A stretch of DNA of 11,002 bases from Proteobacteria bacterium UBA2996 (lineage in GTDB: Bacteria; Pseudomonadota; Gammaproteobacteria; Arenicellales; UBA868), in the NCBI GenBank assembly GCA_002346525.1, contig DDZY01000117.1:3726-14727 (forward strand), read 5' to 3'. Both the position numbers and the translations under genes were made by a program. Within the stretch, counting starts at the first letter, position 1; the number at the start of each line of letters is the position of its first letter. Under the pieces are notes generated by a model. It worked only from the letters and a program-made list of their open reading frames with translations, was not told the origin of the DNA and searched no databases. Positions 1 through 6,402 of the stretch are shown in pieces.

Positions 1-831
1 ATGCGCAAGGTCAGAATTACGGGCGGCGAACCGCTCATTCGCCGTAACCTTGAGCATCTGATCGAGATGATCGATGCCATGGAAGGGGTGCAGGACATTA
101 GTCTGACGACCAATGGTTCGATGTTGAGCCCGAGTCGGGCAGTATCTTTGAGGCAGGCAGGACTTAAGCGTCTTACCATCAGCCTGGATGCGCTTGATGA
201 TGCGACCTTTAAGCGTATCAATGATGTGGATTATCCCGCTTCGCGGGTCCTGGACGGTATCGACAATGCCCGCGCCGCCGGTTTTTCAGACATCAAAGTG
301 AATGCGGTCGTGCGTCGGGGATTCAATGAGCATGCCGTTTTGGACCTGACGAAGCATTTTCGTCATACCGGTTGCATCGTGCGCTTTATTGAGTATATGG
401 ATGTGGGAGAAACCAACGGCTGGAATCTTGACGATGTCATTCCCGCCGCGGATCTCGTCGATCAGATCGATGCGCTGTACCCGCTTGAAGCGGTTTCTCC
501 AAACTATCCCGGTGAGGTGGCCAAGCGTTGGCGCTACCGGGACGGTGCAGGAGAAATCGGATTTATTACGTCGGTCACGCAGTCCTTCTGCGGGGATTGC
601 TCGCGTGCTCGACTCTCTGCTGTCGGCGAGTTGTATACCTGTCTTTTTGGAACCCAGGGGCACGATCTTCGTGACCTGCTGAGGTCAGGGGCAGATGATG
701 CTCAACTACTTGAGGCGGTTAGCCGGATATGGCAAGGGCGAACGGACCGGTATTCAGAGCTTCGTGCTACAGCGACACTGGTGCCCGTGTCCGGACAGGC
801 CAAAGTCGAGATGTCACATATCGGCGGGTAG
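1..831 (+). CDS. moaA: GTP 3',8-cyclase MoaA, 5' end outside window
   Basis: MoaA is a radical-SAM enzyme that rearranges GTP to 3',8-cyclo-7,8-dihydro-GTP, the first step of molybdenum cofactor synthesis in the cytoplasm. The visible 276 residues carry the conserved R-K-V-R-I-T-G-G-E-P segment (2-11), the T-T-N-G strand (36-39), the R-F-I-E-Y-M-D segment (128-134), the second iron-sulfur cluster ligands C197, C200 and C214 (C-x2-C-x13-C), and the C-terminal Gly-Gly (275-276) needed for activity. The first [4Fe-4S] motif, C-x3-C-x2-C, is absent. By comparison with E. coli MoaA about 65-70 N-terminal residues are missing, so the ATG at position 1 is an internal methionine and the gene starts before the window. 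The 3' end lies 15 bases from the end of the convergent moeB, with no clear terminator between them. Identification is firm; only the start is unknown. Confidence 0.95.
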   Translation: MRKVRITGGEPLIRRNLEHLIEMIDAMEGVQDISLTTNGSMLSPSRAVSLRQAGLKRLTISLDALDDATFKRINDVDYPASRVLDGIDNARAAGFSDIKVNAVVRRGFNEHAVLDLTKHFRHTGCIVRFIEYMDVGETNGWNLDDVIPAADLVDQIDALYPLEAVSPNYPGEVAKRWRYRDGAGEIGFITSVTQSFCGDCSRARLSAVGELYTCLFGTQGHDLRDLLRSGADDAQLLEAVSRIWQGRTDRYSELRATATLVPVSGQAKVEMSHIGG

Positions 832-846
832 GTTAAGCACCGCGAG

Positions 847-1605
847 TCAGGCGTATTGAGGCCGGGCGCTGCAGACCGGACAGTCGCTGTTCCTTGGCAG
901 GTTGATGGTTTGCCAGTCCATTGCGATCCCGTCAAACACCATCACACGTCCGCGAAGGCCGGGACCGGTTCTTAGAAGCACGTTAAGCGCTTCCAGCGCC
1001 TGCATGGTACCAATCACGCCGACAATCGGGGCAATCACGCCCTCCATCGCACAGGTTGCGGCCTCAACTCCCGTATCCGGGTATAGGCATCGGTAGCATG
1101 GACAATCGGGATCTTTAGGATCAAAGGTGGCGACCTGGCCCTCCCAGCGAATGGCCGCTCCTGAGACCAGAGGCGTGCCCATCGCGATGCAGGCTTCATT
1201 GAGTGCAAATCGCGATGGAAAATTATCGGTGCAGTCCAGAACGACATCGGCCATGCCAACCTGTTCCAGCAACTCGTCGCCTTCCAATTCGTAATCCAGA
1301 GCGTCTACCACACATCCGGGATTCAGCTTCTCGATCGTGTGCTGTGCGGAAGCCGCCTTCAGGTCACCGACAGAGGCACGGTTATGAATGATCTGTCTCT
1401 GCAGATTGGATTCATCGACCCGGTCAAAGTCCGTAATGGTGACCTGTCCGATTCCTGCGCTCGCAAGGTAGAGGGCTACGGGGGAGCCCAGCCCCCCCAT
1501 GCCGATGATCAACACCCGGCTTTTCGACAATTGCGCCTGCCCCTCAGTGCCCACCTGGGGAAGTTTGATTTGCCGGCTGTAGCGTTCCTGTTCTGCTGTG
1601 TCCAT
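847..1605 (-). CDS. moeB: MoeB/ThiF-family sulfur-carrier adenylyltransferase
   Basis: MoeB activates the C-terminal Gly-Gly of the MoaD subunit of molybdopterin synthase by adenylylation; ThiF does the same for ThiS in thiamine synthesis. The 252-residue product (E. coli MoeB is 249) has the R-Y-S-R-Q start (8-12), the nucleotide-binding G-M-G-G-L-G (35-40), the C-T-D-N segment with the metal-binding Asp at 127, the T-C-A-M-E-G-V region with C185, and two zinc-binding C-x2-C pairs (C170/C173 and C242/C245). There is no C-terminal rhodanese domain. The frame stays open upstream to 1758, but that would overlap the acetyltransferase and add about 51 residues unlike the family, so the ATG at 1605, directly before the conserved start, is chosen; its Shine-Dalgarno is weak. 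MoeB is favoured over ThiF because of its moaA neighbour, but the two families are hard to separate by eye. Confidence 0.88.
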   Translation of the reverse strand: MDTAEQERYSRQIKLPQVGTEGQAQLSKSRVLIIGMGGLGSPVALYLASAGIGQVTITDFDRVDESNLQRQIIHNRASVGDLKAASAQHTIEKLNPGCVVDALDYELEGDELLEQVGMADVVLDCTDNFPSRFALNEACIAMGTPLVSGAAIRWEGQVATFDPKDPDCPCYRCLYPDTGVEAATCAMEGVIAPIVGVIGTMQALEALNVLLRTGPGLRGRVMVFDGIAMDWQTINLPRNSDCPVCSARPQYA

Positions 1606-1657
1606 GGCTTTTCTGTCAGGGGTGGCGCCTATCGTGGCGGGCCCGAGATTGGGACTC

Positions 1658-1686
1658 AGTATAACGACAAGTCTTTTTGCTGGCAG
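1658..1686 (-). promoter_or_regulatory. candidate sigma70 promoter for moeB
   Basis: On the minus strand a -35-like CTGCCA (1686-1681, 4 of 6 consensus bases) and a -10-like TATACT (1663-1658, 5 of 6) are separated by exactly 17 bases. The predicted start near 1651 would give a leader of about 45 bases before the moeB ATG at 1605. The -35 box lies next to the stop codon of the upstream acetyltransferase (1688-1690), so moeB could be transcribed independently of it. This is a pattern match only. Confidence 0.4.
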
Positions 1687-1687
1687 A

Positions 1688-2149
1688 TCAGAAGATAGTC
1701 TCAAATAACCGGTAAGCCGTCTGTGACATGCCGAGTTTTTGGTATACACCCTGGGCATCGTGGTTATCTTTTTCTACGTAAAGGCGGATGCCTGCCGCAT
1801 CTCCGCTTTCTTTTGCGAGAGAGATCACGTTGTCGTAAAGAAGGCGAAAGATGCCCTGTTTGCGCCATGATGGCACAACATAAACGCTCTGAATCCACCA
1901 CAGATTGCCGTTGCGCCAGTCACTCCATTCGTAGGTGATCATCAGGGAACCGACAGCCTTTCCGTCTGAGCGAGCCACGAGATAAAAGCCGCGGCGATCA
2001 TCACTGACGACGGCAGCGACTGCGGCATGTACGGTTGCCGGATCCAAGACCAGGTCCTCTGTCTCGGCGGCCATCGCAATGTTAAACTGGGCGATCGCCG
2101 CCACATCTTCAGTGGCGGCTCTATCAACGGCAAAACTGCGAGAAGACAC
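1688..2149 (-). CDS. GNAT-family N-acetyltransferase
   Basis: This 153-residue protein has the size and layout of a single-domain GNAT acetyltransferase, which moves an acetyl group from acetyl-CoA to an amine. The core is visible as a beta strand and loop (residues 55-75), then W-I-Q-S-V-Y-V-V-P at 85-93 leading into the acetyl-CoA pyrophosphate-binding loop R-K-Q-G-I-F (96-101). The last Gly/Ala of the classical Q/R-x-x-G-x-G/A motif is Phe here. The C-terminal motif B region, L-Y-V-E-K-D-N with G-V-Y-Q-K-L-G-M (134-141), is typical of the family. Translation appears to start at a GTG (2149) with a GGA about a dozen bases upstream, so the start is only moderately supported. The gene lies upstream of moeB on the same strand with an 82-base gap, and is divergent from the dehydrogenase gene. 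The substrate cannot be deduced. Confidence 0.85.
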   Translation of the reverse strand: MSSRSFAVDRAATEDVAAIAQFNIAMAAETEDLVLDPATVHAAVAAVVSDDRRGFYLVARSDGKAVGSLMITYEWSDWRNGNLWWIQSVYVVPSWRKQGIFRLLYDNVISLAKESGDAAGIRLYVEKDNHDAQGVYQKLGMSQTAYRLFETIF

Positions 2150-2193
2150 GACAGCGTTAGTTCCGGCTGTTCTTGTTCGGGATCGAGATCTGT

Positions 2194-2198
2194 GGAGG
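2194..2198 (+). promoter_or_regulatory. ribosome binding site deciding the dehydrogenase start
   Basis: GGAGG lies 10 bases before the ATG at 2209. It supports that ATG over the in-frame TTG at 2173, which lies upstream of the site and has no Shine-Dalgarno of its own. Confidence 0.7.
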
Positions 2199-2208
2199 AA
2201 TCATTCAG

Positions 2209-3105
2209 ATGGCGCAAGGTTTAGACAACCATGAGTTTAGCAAAGCTTCATTCATTGGATTGGGTGTGATGGGTTATCCGATGGCGGGGCATCTGGCAAA
2301 AAACGGCTTCGAGGTAACCGTTTATAACCGTACCGAATCCAAGGCCCAGAAATGGGTAGAGGAATATGGGGGGAAAAGTGCGCCCACACCGGCTCTTGCC
2401 GCTGCCGATGCCCAGATCGTGTTCGCCTGTGTTGGCAACGATGACGACGTGCGAGCCATCAGCACGGGATCAGATGGGGCATTCGCCACGATGGCACCGG
2501 GCACGATTTTTGTTGACCATACGACTGCATCAGCTGAAGTGGCGAGGGAACTCGCTGCCAAGAGCGCCGAGAGTGATATCGCTTTCCTGGATGCACCGGT
2601 CTCGGGGGGTCAGGCTGGCGCTGAAAACGGAGTGCTCACCGTAATGGTGGGAGGATCTCAGGAGACTTTTGATAAGTCTCGGCCGGTCATCGACAGTTAC
2701 GCACGAGCAGTGGGGTTGATGGGGCCGGTGGGGAGTGGCCAGTTAACCAAGATGGTCAATCAGATCTGCATCGCCTGCCTGGTGCAGGGGTTGTCGGAGG
2801 GGTTGGATTTTGCCAGCCGTTGCGGGTTGGATGTCGGGAAGGTGCTCGAAGTCATTTCCAAAGGGGCCGCGCAGTCCTGGCAGATGGAGAACCGGGGTCA
2901 CACCATGGATCGGGATGAATTCGAATTCGGGTTTGCGGTGGATTGGATGCGCAAGGATCTGGGACTCTGCCTCGACGAGGCCCGGCGGGTAAAAGGGCGT
3001 TTGCCCGTCACCGCCCTGGTGGATCAGTTTTACGCTGAAGTGCAGGCTATGGGCGGCGGCCGGTGGGATACGTCCAGCCTGATTCGCCGCCTGCGCGACG
3101 ACTGA
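2209..3105 (+). CDS. NAD(P)-dependent beta-hydroxyacid dehydrogenase (3-hydroxyisobutyrate dehydrogenase family)
   Basis: This 298-residue enzyme belongs to the family of 3-hydroxyisobutyrate dehydrogenase, tartronate semialdehyde reductase and glyoxylate/succinic semialdehyde reductase, which interconvert beta-hydroxyacids and their aldehydes or ketoacids. Visible features are the Rossmann motif G-L-G-V-M-G-Y-P-M (17-25), the substrate-binding D-A-P-V-S-G-G (128-134), the G-x2-G-x-G-x4-K-x2-N motif with catalytic K181 and N184, and the R-K-D-L-G-L segment near 248-253. The residues N-R-T (40-42) after the second beta strand resemble members that use NADP(H); NAD-specific members usually have an acidic residue there, so NADP(H) preference is inferred. 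The H-T-T-A-S segment (104-108) replaces the more usual C-S-T-I-S. The start follows from the GGAGG at 2194. It is followed after 16 bases by the isochorismatase-family gene, so the two are probably co-transcribed. The substrate is not identifiable. Confidence 0.9.
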   Translation: MAQGLDNHEFSKASFIGLGVMGYPMAGHLAKNGFEVTVYNRTESKAQKWVEEYGGKSAPTPALAAADAQIVFACVGNDDDVRAISTGSDGAFATMAPGTIFVDHTTASAEVARELAAKSAESDIAFLDAPVSGGQAGAENGVLTVMVGGSQETFDKSRPVIDSYARAVGLMGPVGSGQLTKMVNQICIACLVQGLSEGLDFASRCGLDVGKVLEVISKGAAQSWQMENRGHTMDRDEFEFGFAVDWMRKDLGLCLDEARRVKGRLPVTALVDQFYAEVQAMGGGRWDTSSLIRRLRDD

Positions 3106-3121
3106 AGAGCGCAAGACGTCT

Positions 3122-3691
3122 GTGCCGTTGCTGGAAAAGGACAACAGCGTTCTGGTTGTTATCGACGTACAGGAGAATTTTCTATCCAAACTGCCGCCCG
3201 CTGATCGCGAGCCATTGGTAGAGCGAATCGCCTGGATCATCCATGTCGCGAAGGTGCTCGGGATTCCAGTACTCGCCACTGCAGAAGACGTCTCGGGCGG
3301 GATCGATATGCTGCCCCGGCTCAAGGCACTGTTGCCCGAGGGTCAGACGGTGTTTAACAAAATGGTCTTCAGTTTGTACGGGCAAAAAGATATACGCGAT
3401 GCACTGGTAGCCTTAAATCGAAAAGACCTGGTCCTCGTCGGCCAGGAGACGGATGTCTGCGTGGCGCAGTCAGCCGTTGATCTTGTTAACGCGGGTTACC
3501 GGGTTTGGGTGGCTGATGATGCCACGGCGTCACCGGGACACCACCATGAGGCTGGACTCTGCAGAATGCGCGATGCCGGAGTGGTGGTGAGCGGCATCAA
3601 GGGGATCTATTACGAGTGGTTGCGTGATGTCCCCAACGCTATCGCAATGGCGTCGACCGTACGCGAGACGCCATCCGATCTCACGCTGTAA
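3122..3691 (+). CDS. isochorismatase-family cysteine hydrolase
   Basis: This 189-residue protein is an isochorismatase-like (cysteine hydrolase) enzyme; relatives hydrolyse nicotinamide, N-carbamoyl compounds, ureidoacrylate or isochorismate. The catalytic triad is visible: D15 in the V-V-I-D-V-Q strand, K80 in F-N-K-M-V-F-S, and the nucleophile C113 in the G-Q-E-T-D-V-C-V cis-peptide loop. It is a stand-alone domain without an aryl-carrier-protein domain, so siderophore synthesis is unlikely. Translation begins at GTG 3122; a purine-rich AAGAG lies just behind the preceding stop, and no alternative in-frame ATG occurs before D15. The 16-base gap after the dehydrogenase suggests a two-gene operon, perhaps acting on successive intermediates of one pathway, though nothing in the sequence names it. 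The gene ends 21 bases from the convergent Nudix gene. Confidence 0.88.
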   Translation: MPLLEKDNSVLVVIDVQENFLSKLPPADREPLVERIAWIIHVAKVLGIPVLATAEDVSGGIDMLPRLKALLPEGQTVFNKMVFSLYGQKDIRDALVALNRKDLVLVGQETDVCVAQSAVDLVNAGYRVWVADDATASPGHHHEAGLCRMRDAGVVVSGIKGIYYEWLRDVPNAIAMASTVRETPSDLTL

Positions 3692-3712
3692 CCTCTCCTC
3701 CAGAAGCTGTTT

Positions 3713-4327
3713 CTAGGCTTCCCTGAGCCACTTTTCGGTCAGTGTGATGTGATGTCCGGCAAGCCACTGCAGCGCAATGAGTGTCATGCTGTTACAGATT
3801 CGACCGGTCTCGAGCAGTGCGAGGGCATCCGGCAGGGTCCAGACGGTCGCACGGATATCTTCTCCCTCTTCGGCAAGTCCATGTACGCCCCCCAGTTCCG
3901 CCGCATCCACCCGACCGCAGAATAGATCTACCTTCTCGGAACAGGCGCCAGGCGTGGAAAAATACTGGGCGATGGGCTCAAGGGTTGTAATATCGCATCC
4001 CGCTTCCTCATGCGCTTCGCGTCTTACCATCTCTTCCGGCGTTTCCCCCGATTCAACAACACCTGCAACGCATTCAACAAGCCAGGGCTGGGGCCACTGA
4101 GCAGACCACGCGCCGATACGAAACTGCTCAATCAGGACGACTTCGCTGCGCACCGGGTCGAATGGCAGGACAGCAGCCACTTCGCCGCGCTCCATCACTT
4201 CCCTCGAAAGGGTCTGCGTCCAGTTCCCGTCATACTGCTCATGACGCAGGAGATACCGGGTGACCTTGAGGTAGCCGTCGCCGATCTGCTCCTCGCTTTC
4301 GACCTGGACCTGACGTGGTGCAATCAT
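3713..4327 (-). CDS. nudF: NudF-type Nudix hydrolase (ADP-ribose pyrophosphatase)
   Basis: The product probably cleaves ADP-ribose to AMP and ribose 5-phosphate, keeping free ADP-ribose low in the cytoplasm. The full Nudix box G-x5-E-x7-R-E-x2-E-E-x-G is at residues 89-111, with G89, E95, R103, E104, E107, E108 and G110 all in place. Flanking segments follow E. coli NudF: the F-D-P-V-R region with V-L-I-E-Q-F-R-I (53-71), H-G-L-A-E-E-G-E-D-I (149-158), and I-A-L-Q-W-L near 184-189. Length is 204 residues against 209 in E. coli. The ATG at 4327 lies only 4 bases after the amidase stop, with an AAGAAG purine run upstream, so it is the third gene of the leftward operon. The family assignment is firm; the exact substrate (ADP-ribose rather than another nucleoside diphosphate sugar) rests on similarity remembered from the family. 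Confidence 0.9.
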   Translation of the reverse strand: MIAPRQVQVESEEQIGDGYLKVTRYLLRHEQYDGNWTQTLSREVMERGEVAAVLPFDPVRSEVVLIEQFRIGAWSAQWPQPWLVECVAGVVESGETPEEMVRREAHEEAGCDITTLEPIAQYFSTPGACSEKVDLFCGRVDAAELGGVHGLAEEGEDIRATVWTLPDALALLETGRICNSMTLIALQWLAGHHITLTEKWLREA

Positions 4328-4331
4328 GATT

Positions 4332-5741
4332 TCAGTTTCTTCTTAGCAAAGGGGGAACCCCCAGACGATCTCGTCCTGATCCCAGGATACCTTCAACACA
4401 AGTGGCCACCGCGAGCAGCTGTTCTTCGTGACCGTGTGGTGCGATCAACTGTAGGCCGACGGGCATCCGGCTGGCGTCAAGTCCGACCGGCAGCGTAACG
4501 GCGCACAGTCCAAGATAGTTGGCTGGGCAGGTGTTTCGCAGGGCGTCCATATTTTTTGGGCGATAGGTCTCTATTGTCTGGATATCATCAATGACAGGCG
4601 GCGTGATGGCAACCGTCGGGCTTACCATGACCTGACATTCCGAAAATCGCTGGGCTGCGCTGCGGCTGAGTTCTCGAAGACGACGGTGCCGGTGCAGGTA
4701 TTCACTGGCGCTGATGGATCCTCCGTCACGGATGCGTGAGGAAACGATCGGATCAAGGGTATCGCGCCATTGGGGCGCGGTTGAGGATAGCATCTCGTCA
4801 ATCTCGGCTGCGACCACGCTGCCCACCCCGAGCAGTTCGATCGCGGGTGCCGCCTCCGGCAGTTGTGCGCCCAGGGTTTTTACGCCAGCCTGTCCCAATG
4901 CCTTCAGTGCCTCCTCCACGGTTTCACAGATTCCGGGCTCACAGCCGTCCCATAAAGCGGACTCACCGGTGCCCATCACAAAGTCGCTCGGCGAGCATCG
5001 GGCAACCTCGCGGGCGAGCCTCGGACCATAACTGCGTTGATGGGGATCGATGGCGGAGAACGCAGTAACCGCGTCCGCGACACTTTTCGTAAGAATCCCG
5101 GCAGTATCTAATGACGGACTCAGTGGGAATATGCCAGAGACAGGCCACCGGCCATAACTCGTTTTCAGGCCGACATTACCGGTCATGCTTGCCGGGATCC
5201 GAACCGAACCGGCCGTGTCCGAGCCAAGCGCAACGAGCGCAGTGCCTTCGCACAGGCTGACGCCGGCGCCGCTGCTTGAGCCTCCGGGAACACGATGCTC
5301 GTCGGCATCCCAGGGGTTTCTCGGGGTTCCCCAGTGGCTGTTAACGCCCAAACCGCCGAATGCGAACTCGACGGTATGCGTCTTCCCGGAGAACACTGCG
5401 TGACGGGAGCGCAAGCCCTTGATGAGATCACCTTCAGATTGCCAGGGCGGCGGCATTGGCGCTGGGGAGCCGGCAAAAGTCTGCGTATCGTTAACGCCGT
5501 AAAGATCTTTGACGGAAATCGGAATTCCCTGAAGGGCGCCTGCATCGTGAGCATTGGCGAAGGCCTCATCCGCTGCCTGAGCCTGACCAATAGCCTGATC
5601 CGGGGTCCACTCGCGGTAGGCGTTCAGTGAGGGCTCGTGATGGTCGATGCAATGCTGAGTCAGTTCGACGGCATTCACAGATCCGTCCCGCAACGCCTGC
5701 CCAATGGCAGAAAGGCTTAAGTTCTCAATAGGGTCAGACAT
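4332..5741 (-). CDS. amidase-signature family hydrolase
   Basis: Amidase-signature enzymes hydrolyse or transfer from amide bonds using a Ser-cisSer-Lys triad. Counting from the chosen start, all three residues are present: K78 in I-S-V-K-D-L-Y-G-V, the cis-Ser S155 in the P-G-G-S-S-S-G motif, and the nucleophile S179 in S-D-T-A-G-S-V-R-I-P-A-S. The 24-residue spacing between the two serines equals that in fatty acid amide hydrolase (S217/S241). The 469-residue length is normal. Starts are possible at 5783, 5753 and 5741; 5741 is preferred because it has a purine-rich upstream stretch and only an 8-base overlap with the preceding gene, suggesting translational coupling, but 5753 is nearly as good. 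No gatB- or gatC-like gene is adjacent, so a tRNA-amidotransferase GatA role is less likely than a small-molecule amidase (allophanate hydrolase-like or AtzE-like). The substrate is unknown. Confidence 0.9.
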   Translation of the reverse strand: MSDPIENLSLSAIGQALRDGSVNAVELTQHCIDHHEPSLNAYREWTPDQAIGQAQAADEAFANAHDAGALQGIPISVKDLYGVNDTQTFAGSPAPMPPPWQSEGDLIKGLRSRHAVFSGKTHTVEFAFGGLGVNSHWGTPRNPWDADEHRVPGGSSSGAGVSLCEGTALVALGSDTAGSVRIPASMTGNVGLKTSYGRWPVSGIFPLSPSLDTAGILTKSVADAVTAFSAIDPHQRSYGPRLAREVARCSPSDFVMGTGESALWDGCEPGICETVEEALKALGQAGVKTLGAQLPEAAPAIELLGVGSVVAAEIDEMLSSTAPQWRDTLDPIVSSRIRDGGSISASEYLHRHRRLRELSRSAAQRFSECQVMVSPTVAITPPVIDDIQTIETYRPKNMDALRNTCPANYLGLCAVTLPVGLDASRMPVGLQLIAPHGHEEQLLAVATCVEGILGSGRDRLGVPPLLRRN

Positions 5742-6375
5742 GGTCGGTCTCATCGTGTTCCACGAATGCACAGTGTAAGCCATCTTCGGCGAAGGTAATG
5801 ATGTCCGCGGGGTGACCAGTCTGTGCGCAGTAAGCCAATAGGTCGTCAGTCGCGATCGTAGTCGTCCTGGTATTGACCAGGGGATGCAGATAGATCACCT
5901 CAGTTTTCATGAGGTCACGATCGATTACGAAACGTACGGCCCGGGTCCGGTCATTAACCAGCGCAAGAGGAGAAACCGATCCCGGCTTGATGCCCAGGTA
6001 CGCCATCATGCGGGCCTCTGAGGCAAAAGAAAAGCGTCCGGCACCCAGCGCCTTGGCCAATGCCTTGAGGTCAACCTCTCGATCCTCATGACAGCTGACT
6101 AGCCACATCTTGCCTTTCTTATTTCGCAGGAAAAGATTCTTGATATCACCCTGTCCGCCGGGGGTGACCCGCAGCGCCTTACTGTCCTCAACGGTAAACA
6201 TGGGCGGATGCTCAATGATTGGAGCATCGATGCCCAGCGACGCCAGTTCCAGCAGCAGGGAATCCGAGTCGGTCGGCAGCGACCCATCAACCAGGCGATC
6301 CGGTATATCGTTATTGGAGTTTTGCAAGGGGTTGAACCATGAGATGGCTATAATGGCGGTTATCGAGCGCGCCAT
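5734..6375 (-). CDS. YbaK/ProX-type aminoacyl-tRNA deacylase (trans-editing protein)
   Basis: This is a free-standing relative of the prolyl-tRNA synthetase INS editing domain. Such proteins deacylate mischarged tRNAs, typically Ala-tRNA(Pro) for ProX/ProXp-ala or Cys-tRNA(Pro) for YbaK. Visible hallmarks are the H-P-P-M-F-T-V segment (56-62), K79 in I-K-N-L-F-L as the conserved tRNA-binding lysine, the V-D-L-K-A-L-A-K-A-L helix (101-110), and the G-x3-P loop G132-S-V-S-P136 that shapes the amino acid pocket. The K-N-L-F-L-x-N/D and R-F-S-F-A-S-E pattern favours the ProX (alanine) type. The ATG at 6375 gives 213 residues, but about the first 33 do not resemble the family, and an in-frame TTG at 6327 would shorten the tail by 16; neither has a good Shine-Dalgarno. 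It is the first gene of a leftward operon and overlaps the amidase start by 8 bases. Confidence 0.87.
   Translation of the reverse strand: MARSITAIIAISWFNPLQNSNNDIPDRLVDGSLPTDSDSLLLELASLGIDAPIIEHPPMFTVEDSKALRVTPGGQGDIKNLFLRNKKGKMWLVSCHEDREVDLKALAKALGAGRFSFASEARMMAYLGIKPGSVSPLALVNDRTRAVRFVIDRDLMKTEVIYLHPLVNTRTTTIATDDLLAYCAQTGHPADIITFAEDGLHCAFVEHDETDHV
6349..6354 (+). promoter_or_regulatory. candidate -10 element for parC
   Basis: A perfect TATAAT stands 48 bases before the parC ATG, predicting a start near 6361 and a leader of about 42 bases. No good -35 hexamer sits at 16-18 bases: TTGAAC (6332-6337) is 11 bases away and TTGCAA (6322-6327) is 21 bases away. It lies inside the N-terminal codons of the divergent deacylase as annotated. 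Confidence 0.35.
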
Positions 6376-6402
6376 TGTGCCACACTGAATTCAGGTTACT
6401 TT

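Noticed and set aside
1606..1758. A 51-codon N-terminal extension of MoeB in the same frame
   Set aside because: It would overlap the acetyltransferase coding sequence by about 70 bases and does not resemble the family; the conserved R-Y-S-R-Q start lies just after the ATG at 1605, and a promoter-like pair lies within the extension.
2743..3324. A 193-codon open frame antisense to the dehydrogenase/isochorismatase junction
   Set aside because: It spans two genes with clear catalytic motifs on the other strand, has no recognisable motif and is best read as a shadow frame.
3703..3721. Hairpin GAAGC/GCTTC between the convergent isochorismatase-like and Nudix genes as a terminator
   Set aside because: The stem is only five pairs, the loop is nine bases, neither strand has a T run after it, and it includes the Nudix stop codon.
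4010..4498. A 162-codon open frame antisense to the Nudix/amidase junction
   Set aside because: It covers the intact Nudix N-terminal half and the amidase C-terminus on the other strand and shows no family pattern.
4332..5741. GatA subunit of Glu-tRNA(Gln)/Asp-tRNA(Asn) amidotransferase
   Set aside because: The amidase-signature triad is shared by GatA, but no gatB or gatC lies beside it and its neighbours are a deacylase and a Nudix enzyme; a stand-alone amidase is the safer call.
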